DNA of 44,589 nt, from assembly GCA_900553595.1 (NCBI GenBank), contig USEC01000016.1, forward strand, positions 1 through 44,589. Reading direction: 5' to 3'. The notes under the pieces were generated by a model that saw only the letters and a list, made by a program, of their open reading frames with translations, made no database searches and was not told where the DNA came from. Below are positions 34,578-42,676 of the stretch, piece after piece (the first letter of the stretch is position 1; every line of letters begins with the position of its first letter). The position numbers and the translations under genes were made by a program. The stretch comes from an uncultured Prevotella sp. GTDB lineage: Bacteria; Bacteroidota; Bacteroidia; Bacteroidales; Bacteroidaceae.

Positions 34578-35417
34578 ATGAAAAGACTACTCTCACTGAT
34601 GCTCGGCATCATCATTGCCACAACCCTGGCAAGGGCGCAATACGACTACATACGCCCCGTGACGGATGAAATCCCAGGCGGCTACAACTTCTGGGTATAT
34701 ACCCCCACCGACTATTACTACACCTACGAGAACACGCCGGTCATCATCTTCCTGCACGGGCAGAGCCTCTGCGGGCGCGACATCAACCGTGTGCGCCGCT
34801 ACGGACCGCTCGACGCCATCGTGCGCGGGCGCGAGATTCCGGCACTCGTCATCGTGCCGCAGAACCCCGGCGGAGCATGGAACCCTGCCAAAATCAACGA
34901 TGTGCTGGAGTGGACGAAGCACAACTATCCGTGCGACTCCACGCGCGTCTATGTCATGGGCATGAGTCTCGGCGGCTACGGCACGATGGACTTCGCCGGC
35001 ACCTACCCCGACAAAGTGGCGGCGGCAATGGCTCTCTGCGGCGGCAGCACCCTCAAGGACAAGAGCGGACTGGGCAGAATGCCCTTCTGGATAATACACG
35101 GCACGGCGGACAGGGCGGTGCCGGTGAAACACTCGCAGAGCGTGGTGAAGGAGCTGAAGGACTCCGGCAACGACACACGCCTGCGCTACGACTGGCTCGC
35201 AGGAGCATCGCACGGAGCCTTGGCACGCATCCTCTACATGAAGAAGACCTATGAATGGCTCTTCTCACACTCGCTCACCGACCCCGACCGGCCCGTGCGC
35301 CGCGACATAACCATCGACAAGGCTGACCTCACACGCGCCTACAACGACATGAAGAAGGGGTTGCCCAACCCCGAAGTGATATACGACAAGACCATCACTG
35401 GCGATGAGGATGATTAG
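34578..35417 (+). CDS. Secreted alpha/beta hydrolase (esterase/peptidase-like)
   Basis: The ATG at 34578 begins a Sec signal peptide (MKRLLSLMLGIIIATTLARA) and gives 279 residues. The fold markers are FLHGQSLCGRD (oxyanion region), GMSLGGYG (nucleophile Ser about residue 132), HGTADRAVPV (acid Asp) and ASHGAL (His), a complete Ser-Asp-His triad. The pattern is close to the phospholipase/carboxylesterase and prolyl-oligopeptidase-like esterases often found beside polysaccharide genes in Bacteroidales. The substrate is unknown; a sugar-ester role next to the arabinose locus is only a guess. Repeat copy E follows the stop by 15 bp. Confidence 0.8.
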   Translation: MKRLLSLMLGIIIATTLARAQYDYIRPVTDEIPGGYNFWVYTPTDYYYTYENTPVIIFLHGQSLCGRDINRVRRYGPLDAIVRGREIPALVIVPQNPGGAWNPAKINDVLEWTKHNYPCDSTRVYVMGMSLGGYGTMDFAGTYPDKVAAAMALCGGSTLKDKSGLGRMPFWIIHGTADRAVPVKHSQSVVKELKDSGNDTRLRYDWLAGASHGALARILYMKKTYEWLFSHSLTDPDRPVRRDITIDKADLTRAYNDMKKGLPNPEVIYDKTITGDEDD

Positions 35418-35431
35418 CCGTATGCATCCCT

Positions 35432-35543
35432 TTGATTTTCAACGATATACATACCCCTTTCAAAACAAGGCTTCTTTGCACTCCAAAGAAGCCTTGTTTG
35501 CGTTGTAAAGAAGCCTTGTTTGGAGTGCAAAGAAGGCTTGTTT
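35432..35543 (+). repeat. 112-bp four-unit element, copy E
   Basis: The leader TTGATTTTCAA (35432-35442) is followed by a 20-bp gap, then units at 35463, 35485, 35507 and 35529 (exact 22-bp period): AAACAAGGCTTCTTT, AAAGAAGCCTTGTTT twice, then AAAGAAGGCTTGTTT. Spacers are GCACTCC, GCGTTGT and GGAGTGC. It follows the hydrolase gene in the same direction. Confidence 0.93.
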
Positions 35544-35636
35544 TGAAATGAAGGAAAATGATGTGGTGTCTCAGCAACTTTCGCTTCTCGGAAAAACACA
35601 GTTTTTTTACTGTTCAAATGTTAATTTATCTTGAAT

Positions 35637-35655
35637 AAGTGTATAATCACACTAA
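35637..35655 (+). promoter_or_regulatory. Candidate AraR operator O1
   Basis: The palindrome AAGTGT-ATAATC-ACACTAA lies about 97 bp before the arabinose transporter. It shares GTGT-N6-ACAC and flanks with O2. Attribution to AraR is inferred from the regulator gene two positions downstream. Confidence 0.55.
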
Positions 35656-35698
35656 ATGATAAAATTATTTCCTTATTCTCTTTGTCATATTGATTTTT

Positions 35699-35716
35699 AA
35701 GTGTAATTTTACACCC
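35699..35716 (+). promoter_or_regulatory. Candidate AraR operator O2
   Basis: GTGTAATTTTACAC (35701-35714) is a perfect 14-bp palindrome, 37 bp before the ATG at 35752. A weak -7-like TCTCTTTG lies at 35677-35684, so O2 would sit just past the transcription start, a position suited to repression. Confidence 0.6.
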
Positions 35717-35751
35717 ATAAAATAAACCTCACCTAAAAACCGCAAAAAGAA

Positions 35752-37497
35752 ATGAATTGGAATTCAAATGAATTTGTCTGGCTCGACTGGGCAGTGTTGT
35801 CGGTTGGCATTCTTGCGATCGTCTATGCCGTCTATCGTGCCATCAAGAAAGACAAGGAAAAGATGAAAGGTGCCGACAGTCAGGACTACCTCTTCGGCAA
35901 AGGCGAACCTTGGTATATCATCGGTGCAGCCATCTTTGCTGCCAACATCGGTTCCGAACACCTTGTGGGTCTTGCCGGAACCGGCGCAAAGGACGGCGTG
36001 GGCATGGCGCATTGGGAGATGCAGGGCTGGATGATTCTCATCCTCGGCTGGCTCTTCGTGCCGTTCTATCAGTTGCTCAACAACAAGATGGGCAAGATCA
36101 TCACCATGCCCGACTTCCTCAAGTTCCGCTACACCCGTCGCACAGGCTCATGGCTCAGCATCATCACCCTCATTGCCTACGTGCTCACCAAAGTGTCGGT
36201 GACAGCCTTCACGGGCGGCATCTTCTTCGAGTATCTGTTGGGTCTGCCGTTCTGGTACGGCGCCATCGGGCTCATAGCCATTACCGCCGTCTTCACCGTC
36301 TTCGGCGGAATGAAGGGCGTGATGACCCTCTCCGCCATCCAGACACCCATCCTTATTATAGGTTCTTTCCTCGTTCTCTTCCTCGGACTCAACATGCTCG
36401 GCGACGGAAGCATCGTTGCCGGATGGTCGCAGATGATGGATGTGTGCAACAAGGCACACGACGGATTCGGCACGACACACATGTTCCACACCGACAGTGC
36501 CGACCCCATGTATCCGCAGTTCCCCGGTTATGTAGTGTTCCTTGGTGCTTCAATCATCGGCTTCTGGTACTGGTGTACCGACCAGCACATCGTGCAGCGT
36601 GTGCTCGGACAGACCAAAGGCGAGGACAACGGAGTGGTGATGCGCCGCGCACGCCGTGGCACTATCGCCGCAGGCTACTTCAAGCTGCTCCCCGTGTTCA
36701 TGTTCCTCATTCCGGGAATGGTGGCATACGCCCTCTCGCAGAAGGCCGGCAGCGGCATCGTTATGGACATAGCCAACACGCACGACACTGACGGCGCCTT
36801 CGCCATGATGGTGAAGAACATCCTCCCCGCAGGCGTCAAGGGCATCGTCACCATAGGTTTCGTGTGCGCACTCGTGGCTTCATTGGCAGCGTTCTTCAAC
36901 AGCTGCGCCACACTCTTCACCGAAGATTTCTACAAACCCATGAAGAAAGGCATGAGCGAGGCACACTATGTCATGGTGGGACGCGTTGCCACTGTCGTTG
37001 TGGTGCTGCTCGGACTGGCATGGATGCCTATCATGATGGGCATGGGAAACCTCTATTCCTACCTGCAGGACATACAGTCGCTCATCGCTCCGGCAATGGT
37101 GGCTGTCTTCACGCTCGGCATCTTCTCCAAGCGCATCACGCCCAAGGCAGGCGAATGGGGACTCATCGGCGGCTTCCTCATAGGTATGCTCCGACTTGTG
37201 ACAAATGTCGTGACAGAGTCGGGAAAGGCGGCTATGAGCGGCGCGTTCTGGGACAATACGGCATGGTTCTGGCAGACCAACTGGCTCATCTTCGAGTGCT
37301 GGCTGCTCGTGTTCATCGTCGTAATGATGTATGTCATATCCATGTTCACCGCCAAACCCACTGCCGAACAGGTGGCAGCGATAACGTTCAGCTCCGATTA
37401 CAGGAAGGTTATCCGCGAGAGCTGGAACATCTGGGACATAGTGGCTACACTCGGTGTCGTGGCACTCTGTGCAGCGTTCTACTGCTACTTCTGGTAG
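35752..37497 (+). CDS. SSS-family sodium:sugar symporter, probably for L-arabinose
   Basis: The 581-residue inner-membrane protein has about 14 helices. The SLC5/SSS signatures are clear: FAANIGSEHLVGLAGTGAKDG, WEMQGWMILILGWLFVPFY, GSWLSIITLIAYVLTKVSV, FWYWCTDQHIVQRVLG and ALVASLAAFFNSCATLFTEDFY. This is the sugar branch (vSGLT-like) that couples sugar uptake to sodium. The five downstream genes are an arabinose regulator, three arabinose catabolic enzymes and an arabinofuranosidase, so L-arabinose is the likely substrate. Two palindromic sites lie in its promoter region. Confidence 0.9.
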   Translation: MNWNSNEFVWLDWAVLSVGILAIVYAVYRAIKKDKEKMKGADSQDYLFGKGEPWYIIGAAIFAANIGSEHLVGLAGTGAKDGVGMAHWEMQGWMILILGWLFVPFYQLLNNKMGKIITMPDFLKFRYTRRTGSWLSIITLIAYVLTKVSVTAFTGGIFFEYLLGLPFWYGAIGLIAITAVFTVFGGMKGVMTLSAIQTPILIIGSFLVLFLGLNMLGDGSIVAGWSQMMDVCNKAHDGFGTTHMFHTDSADPMYPQFPGYVVFLGASIIGFWYWCTDQHIVQRVLGQTKGEDNGVVMRRARRGTIAAGYFKLLPVFMFLIPGMVAYALSQKAGSGIVMDIANTHDTDGAFAMMVKNILPAGVKGIVTIGFVCALVASLAAFFNSCATLFTEDFYKPMKKGMSEAHYVMVGRVATVVVVLLGLAWMPIMMGMGNLYSYLQDIQSLIAPAMVAVFTLGIFSKRITPKAGEWGLIGGFLIGMLRLVTNVVTESGKAAMSGAFWDNTAWFWQTNWLIFECWLLVFIVVMMYVISMFTAKPTAEQVAAITFSSDYRKVIRESWNIWDIVATLGVVALCAAFYCYFW

Positions 37498-37791
37498 AAG
37501 GTGGCAGCGGCACGGCTTGATACCCTAAAACAGGCGACTCGTTTTCCGCAGGTTTCCGCCTGCCGTCTGCCGGCAGGGAACCGTGACGGGACTCATATAT
37601 TAAGACAGAATAGTTAGAGCAGTTTTTCATTTCATTTGGTTTTGGAAGGTTAAAGCCGGACGCCCTGATGATTATGGATTACGAAATAATGATTATGGTC
37701 GTCGGACAGCGTCTGGCTTTGACATCTTAAACTCCTCTGGCTGTCATGTCGCTACACTCGCAAATGTAATAATGATAAGATCAACGAAACA
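37498..37791. other. Gene-free gap between arabinose transporter and araR with long-range hairpin
   Basis: This 294-bp gap contains the perfect palindrome CTGCCGGCAG (about 37570-37579) and a 12-bp stem with one G-T pair (37652-37663 with 37709-37720). The stem's 45-base loop carries two copies of TGATTATGG. It could be a leader structure, a remnant repeat or a processing signal. I see no -7 element of the TAnnTTTG type. Confidence 0.5.
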
Positions 37792-38469
37792 ATGAAATAC
37801 TACTCTGAACATCCCAAAATGTACGTCGCCGTCGATTGCATCATCTTCGGTTTCGACAAAGGCGAGCTGCGGGTGCTCATGGGCAGACGCAAGATGGACC
37901 CCGGACGGGGTGAGTGGTCGCTCTACGGCGGCTTTGTGGATACCGACGAAAGCGTGGAGGATGCAGCACGCCGCGTGCTCTACGGACTCACGGGACTTAA
38001 GGGGCTTTACCTCAAGCAGGTGGGCGTCTTCGGCGATGTGGACCGCGACCCGGGCGAACGCGTGGTGTCAGTGGCATACTATTCCATGATAAACGTTGCC
38101 GACTACGACCCGGCACAGCAGGAACTCCACGGTGTGGAATGGGTGAATATCAACGAACTTCCCGAAATGTTCTCCGACCATCGCAAGATGATAAAGAAGG
38201 CACGGCGCATCATGCGCGACGCCATCTCGCACGAACCGATAAGCTTCAACCTCCTGCCGGAGCTGTTCACGCTCGCGCAGTTGCAGAGCGTCTATGAGGC
38301 AGTGTGCGGCGAAACGGTGGACAAGCGCAACTTCCGCAAGCGCATCAAGGACATGGATTTCATCGAAAAGACGACACACATCGACAAACTCACATCGAAA
38401 CGCGGAGCCTACCTCTACCGATTCAACGAAAAAGCATACAACGAAGAAGATACAAACTTTAAACTGTAA
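37792..38469 (+). CDS. araR: Nudix-family transcriptional regulator of arabinose use, AraR type
   Basis: The 225-residue protein has an N-terminal Nudix domain (about 8-135) and a C-terminal winged-helix domain (about 150-215; FTLAQLQSVYEAVCGETVDKRNFRKRI and the RGAYLYRF end). The Nudix box keeps G47 and E53 but the REUxEE part reads RVLYGL, so the catalytic Glu residues are lost and it should bind rather than hydrolyse its ligand. This matches the AraR regulators described for L-arabinose use in Bacteroides, which are repressors released by L-arabinose. It lies nine bases before araD, so they are co-transcribed, and O1/O2 upstream of the transporter are its likely targets. Confidence 0.88.
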   Translation: MKYYSEHPKMYVAVDCIIFGFDKGELRVLMGRRKMDPGRGEWSLYGGFVDTDESVEDAARRVLYGLTGLKGLYLKQVGVFGDVDRDPGERVVSVAYYSMINVADYDPAQQELHGVEWVNINELPEMFSDHRKMIKKARRIMRDAISHEPISFNLLPELFTLAQLQSVYEAVCGETVDKRNFRKRIKDMDFIEKTTHIDKLTSKRGAYLYRFNEKAYNEEDTNFKL

Positions 38470-38477
38470 CGATAAAA

Positions 38478-39194
38478 ATGACAGACATTGAACAACTTAA
38501 GGAAAAGGTGTTCCGCGCCAATCTCGATTTGGTGAAGCACCACCTCGTGATTTTCACATGGGGCAACGTGTCGGCAATCGACCGTGAGCGCGGTCTTGTC
38601 GTAATCAAACCGTCGGGTGTCAGCTACGACACGATGAAGGCTTCCGACATGGTGGTGGTCGATCTGAACACCGGAAAGGTGGTCGATGGCGACCTCAACC
38701 CCTCGTCCGACACTCCCACACACCTCGCTCTCTACCGCGCTTTCCCCGAAATCGGAGGCATAGTGCACACACATTCCACCTACGCCACAGCATGGGCGCA
38801 GGCAGGAAAGGACATACCCAACATCGGAACGACACACGCCGACTATTTCCACGACTGCATTCCGTGCACCGACGATATGACCGAAGCGCAGGTGAAAGGT
38901 GAGTATGAACTCGAAACGGGCAACGTCATCATCGAGCGTTTCCGTCGCGGCGGCATCAATCCCGTTCACACTCCGGGCGTACTGGTGAAGAATCACGGCC
39001 CGTTCTCATGGGGAACCGACGCCGACAACGCCGTCTATAACGCCGTGGTAATGGAGCAGGTGGCAAAGATGGCGTTCGTCTCGTTCGCCGTCAATCCCGC
39101 CACTACGATGAATCCGCTCCTCATCGAGAAGCATTTCAGCCGCAAGCACGGTCCCAACGCCTACTACGGTCAGGCGAAAAAACAGGCTCATTAA
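38478..39194 (+). CDS. araD: L-ribulose-5-phosphate 4-epimerase
   Basis: The 238-residue class II aldolase-fold enzyme has TWGNVSAID, VIKPSGVSYDTM, SSDTPTHLALYRAFPEIGGIVHTHSTYATAWAQ (zinc His pair), IGTTHADYF (third zinc His) and the LVKNHGPFSWG active-site segment. It turns L-ribulose 5-phosphate into D-xylulose 5-phosphate, which enters the pentose phosphate pathway. Length and motif order are those of AraD. It follows the regulator by nine bases. Confidence 0.95.
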   Translation: MTDIEQLKEKVFRANLDLVKHHLVIFTWGNVSAIDRERGLVVIKPSGVSYDTMKASDMVVVDLNTGKVVDGDLNPSSDTPTHLALYRAFPEIGGIVHTHSTYATAWAQAGKDIPNIGTTHADYFHDCIPCTDDMTEAQVKGEYELETGNVIIERFRRGGINPVHTPGVLVKNHGPFSWGTDADNAVYNAVVMEQVAKMAFVSFAVNPATTMNPLLIEKHFSRKHGPNAYYGQAKKQAH

Positions 39195-39282
39195 AGCGCG
39201 GAAGCACGCTCTTTTGAAAGAAACGACAATTGCTTCAAACAAAAAACAAGAATAAAACAACAATCAACTAAAAACTGAAATT

Positions 39283-40830
39283 ATGGTTAAGGCATTTGAG
39301 AATTTTGAGATTTGGTTTGTCACCGGTGCACAACTTCTTTATGGAGGCGACGCAGTGGTGCAGGTAGATAATCACTCCAAAGAGATGGTTGCCGGCTTGA
39401 ACGAGTCGGGACGCCTCCCGATAAAGGTGGTATATAAAGGCACTGCCAACAACACCCACGAAGTGGCAGATGTTATGGCGGCAGCAAACAACGACCGCCG
39501 TTGTGTGGGCGTAATCACTTGGATGCACACTTTCTCACCCGCCAAGATGTGGATACACGGACTTCAGATTCTGCGCAAGCCGCTTCTGCACCTCCACACA
39601 CAGTACAACCAGCACATTCCATACGAGACTATGGACATGGACTTCATGAATCTCAACCAGAGCGCACACGGCGACCGTGAGTATGCACACATCCTCAGCC
39701 GCATGCGCAAGCCCCGCAAGACGGTCATCGGCTACTGGAAGGACGAGAAAACACAGCAGCACATCGCTGTCTGGGAGCGCGTCTGCGCCGCTTGGGCAGA
39801 TGCCCAGGACTGCCTGATACTGCGCTTTGGCGACCAGATGAACAATGTTGCCGTGACCGACGGCGACAAGGTTGCTGCCGAACAGGTGCTTGGTTATCAT
39901 GTCGATTACTGTCCGTTCTCCACCGTTATGCAGTATTTCGACAAGGTGAACGATGCCGATGTCACCGCACTTGTGCACGATGTCTATTTCAAGCAATACA
40001 CCGTCAAGGACGAACTCAAGGACGAATCGTCGCTCGCCTACAAGAAGATTTGGAACGCAGCAAAGGCAGAACTCACTCTGCGCCTCGTACTTGAGGCATT
40101 CGGAGCCAAAGGTTTCACAACCAACTTCGACGACCTCGGCGACTATAACGTGGAGGAAACAGGTCGCGGATTCGACCAGATTCCGGGTCTGGCATCACAG
40201 CGTCTGATGCACGACGGCTACGGATTCGGCGCCGAAGGCGACTGGAAGAGCGCGGCTCTCTACCGTTCCGTGTGGTTCATGAGCCAGGGACTGGAGGGCG
40301 GAACATCGTTCCTTGAGGACTATACTCTCAACTTCGACGGCGACAATACATCGATTCTTGAGTCGCACATGCTCGAAATCAACCCCGACATATCGGAGGA
40401 AGAGAAGCCACGCCTTGAAGTTCACTTCCTCGGCATAGGTATCCGCAAGAGCCAGACGGCCCGTCTTGTGTTCACGACAAAGCAGGGTCACGGCACGACG
40501 GGTACCATAGTCGATATGGGCAACCGCTTCCGTCTCATCGTAAACGATGTGAACCTCATCAAGTCGAAGCCTCTGCCGAAGCTCCCCGTAGCCTCCGCTC
40601 TCTGGATTCCGGAACCTACTTTCGAGGTGGGCGTAGGTTGCTGGATGGAAGCCGGCGGTACACACCACTCTTGTTTCAGCTTCGGAATGACCGACGAATA
40701 CTGGCGCGACTACGCCGAGATAGCCGGAATAGAGTGCTGCATCATCAACAACGACACCGACTACGAACGTTTCCGCCAGGATTTGCGCACCAACGAGGTG
40801 TACTATATGCTCAATAAAGCCCTGCGATAA
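39283..40830 (+). CDS. araA: L-arabinose isomerase
   Basis: The 515-residue enzyme starts EIWFVTGAQLLYG, the AraA hallmark, followed by GVITWMHTFSPAKMWI, HLHTQYNQHIPYETMDMDFMNLNQSAHGDREYA, and, in the second half, GLEGGTSFLEDYTLNF and LGIGIR. The metal-binding Glu and His residues of the family lie in the EGG/EDY, MLEI and HHSCFS segments. It converts L-arabinose to L-ribulose with a divalent metal, in the cytoplasm. Length matches the 500-residue family. It stands 88 bp after araD and 45 bp before the kinase. Confidence 0.96.
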   Translation: MVKAFENFEIWFVTGAQLLYGGDAVVQVDNHSKEMVAGLNESGRLPIKVVYKGTANNTHEVADVMAAANNDRRCVGVITWMHTFSPAKMWIHGLQILRKPLLHLHTQYNQHIPYETMDMDFMNLNQSAHGDREYAHILSRMRKPRKTVIGYWKDEKTQQHIAVWERVCAAWADAQDCLILRFGDQMNNVAVTDGDKVAAEQVLGYHVDYCPFSTVMQYFDKVNDADVTALVHDVYFKQYTVKDELKDESSLAYKKIWNAAKAELTLRLVLEAFGAKGFTTNFDDLGDYNVEETGRGFDQIPGLASQRLMHDGYGFGAEGDWKSAALYRSVWFMSQGLEGGTSFLEDYTLNFDGDNTSILESHMLEINPDISEEEKPRLEVHFLGIGIRKSQTARLVFTTKQGHGTTGTIVDMGNRFRLIVNDVNLIKSKPLPKLPVASALWIPEPTFEVGVGCWMEAGGTHHSCFSFGMTDEYWRDYAEIAGIECCIINNDTDYERFRQDLRTNEVYYMLNKALR

Positions 40831-40875
40831 GTCGCACACAGAAAAACATACAATTCTTACATCTACGGAAACAAT

Positions 40876-42468
40876 ATGAATGCAAGACAAACAATAGAGC
40901 AAGGCAGGGCGGTGCTCGGCATTGAGTTCGGCTCCACACGCATCAAGGCTGTGCTCATCGACGCCACCAACCGCCCCATAGCGCAGGGTTCGCACGAGTG
41001 GGAGAACCAGCTCGTTGACCGCCTCTGGACTTACAGTATCGATGCCATCTGGCACGGACTGCAGGACTGTTACGCCGACCTTCGCCGCAATGTGAACGAG
41101 CAGTACGGCGTGGAGATAGAGCATCTGGCGTCAATAGGTGTGAGTGCCATGATGCACGGCTACATGGCTTTCGGCAAGGACGGCGGCATTCTCGTGCCGT
41201 TCCGCACATGGCGCAACACCAATACTGCCAAGGCGGCTGCCGAACTGTCGAAGCTTTTCAACTTCAACATACCTCTGCGTTGGAGCATTTCGCATGTCTA
41301 TCAGTGCATTCTCGACGGCGAATCGCATGTGAAGGACATCGATTTCCTCACCACTCTTGCCGGCTACATACACTGGCAGCTTACGGGTGAGCGCGTGATA
41401 GGTATCGGCGACGCATCGGGCATGCTCCCCATCGACTCCGCCACCAACGACTATGATGCCCAGATGGTGCGCAAGTTCGACGACCTTATAGCTCCCAAGC
41501 GTCTCGGTTGGCACATTCTCGACATTCTTCCCAAGGTGCTTCTCGCCGGAGCTGATGCCGGTAGGCTCACCGATGAGGCTGCACGCCGCATCGATGTGTC
41601 GGGACATCTGCACGGAGGAGCCGCCGTCTGCCCTCCGGAGGGCGATGCCGGCACCGGAATGGTGGCTACAAACGCCGTGCGTCAGCGCACGGGCAACGTG
41701 AGTGCAGGCACATCTTCGTTCTCGATGATTGTGCTTGAGAAGCCGCTGAGCCGTCCTTACGAGGTCATCGACATGGTGACGACACCGTGTGGAAGCCCCG
41801 TCGCCATGGTGCACTGCAACAACTGCACAAGCGACCTCAACGCATGGGTGGGCCTGTTCAAGGAGTATCAGCAGCTGCTCGGCGTGGAGACTGACATGGG
41901 CGAAGTGTTCGGCAGACTCTACAACCACGCTCTTGAGGGCGATGCCGACTGTGGCGGACTCCTTGCCTACAACTACTTCTCAGGCGAACCCGTCACGGGT
42001 CTTGCCGAAGGTCGCCCGCTCTTTGTGCGCTCCGCCAACGACTCTTTCAGCCTTGCCAACTTCATGCGTGCGCAGTTGTACGCTTCGGTGGCGGTGCTGA
42101 AGATAGGCAACGACGTGCTCTTCAAGGACGAACACGTCCAGGTGGACCGCATAACCGGACACGGCGGACTCTTCAAGACGAAGGGAGTGGGGCAGCGCAT
42201 CCTCGCTGCTGCCATCGATTCGCCCATCTCGGTGATGGCTACTGCCGGCGAAGGCGGTGCCTGGGGCATAGCGTTGCTTGCTTCCTACCTTGTGAACAAT
42301 GAGCGGAAACTGACGCTTGCCGACTGGCTCGACGCTGAAGTCTTCGCCGGACACACGGGCGTGGAGATTGCTCCCGATCCGGCAGATGTCGCCGGTTTCG
42401 ATACATACATCGAGGCTTACCGCCGCGGACTTGCCATAGAACAGGCCGCTGTGGATAACAAGAAATAA
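40876..42468 (+). CDS. araB: FGGY-family ribulokinase
   Basis: The 530-residue kinase starts VLGIEFGSTRIKAVLID, the phosphate-1 motif of the FGGY family. The substrate domain has VSAMMHGYMAF and FRTWRNTNT, and the second half has GNVSAGTSSFSMIV, a GHGGLFKT motif and ATAGEGGAWGIALLA. In this position it should phosphorylate L-ribulose at O5, between AraA and AraD. It is closer to the Bacteroides-type ribulokinase than to the classic E. coli AraB, judged by motif spacing, so the symbol is given by function and context. Confidence 0.87.
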   Translation: MNARQTIEQGRAVLGIEFGSTRIKAVLIDATNRPIAQGSHEWENQLVDRLWTYSIDAIWHGLQDCYADLRRNVNEQYGVEIEHLASIGVSAMMHGYMAFGKDGGILVPFRTWRNTNTAKAAAELSKLFNFNIPLRWSISHVYQCILDGESHVKDIDFLTTLAGYIHWQLTGERVIGIGDASGMLPIDSATNDYDAQMVRKFDDLIAPKRLGWHILDILPKVLLAGADAGRLTDEAARRIDVSGHLHGGAAVCPPEGDAGTGMVATNAVRQRTGNVSAGTSSFSMIVLEKPLSRPYEVIDMVTTPCGSPVAMVHCNNCTSDLNAWVGLFKEYQQLLGVETDMGEVFGRLYNHALEGDADCGGLLAYNYFSGEPVTGLAEGRPLFVRSANDSFSLANFMRAQLYASVAVLKIGNDVLFKDEHVQVDRITGHGGLFKTKGVGQRILAAAIDSPISVMATAGEGGAWGIALLASYLVNNERKLTLADWLDAEVFAGHTGVEIAPDPADVAGFDTYIEAYRRGLAIEQAAVDNKK

Positions 42469-42504
42469 TGCGACCGACTTCCCTGAAGAGGGGAAGCCGT
42501 AGGA

Positions 42505-42572
42505 GTCGGGAAACCGGGAATTCAGAAACCAAGCCGAATGCTTTGCTAATTCTTGACTTCTCGACTCCTAAC
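42505..42572. repeat. GAAGTTAAG-type intergenic repeat, short copy 3
   Basis: The words GGAGTCGGGAA, GGGAATTCAGAAACCAAGCC and the inverse ATTCTTGACTTCTCGACTCC form a decayed version of the hairpin seen in copies 1 and 2. It fills most of the gap between the ribulokinase and the GH51 gene. Confidence 0.65.
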
Positions 42573-42676
42573 CCTCACTCTTTCCCGTTTCCCTTGCTTT
42601 CCAAGCGTGTGGGGCAGGGCTGAAACACGCCTTTTTACAACAGTTAATCCTAATAAAAATTATCAACCGAATCATT

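Noticed and set aside
35395..35617. Short minus-strand frames of 60-67 codons reading through the 112-bp element (also at 44273-44455, 15947-16156 and 5838-6074)
   Set aside because: Their translations (KQGFF, TRLL, KKPCF words) are the repeat units read as protein. Similar frames appear at every copy, so they are by-products of the repeat.
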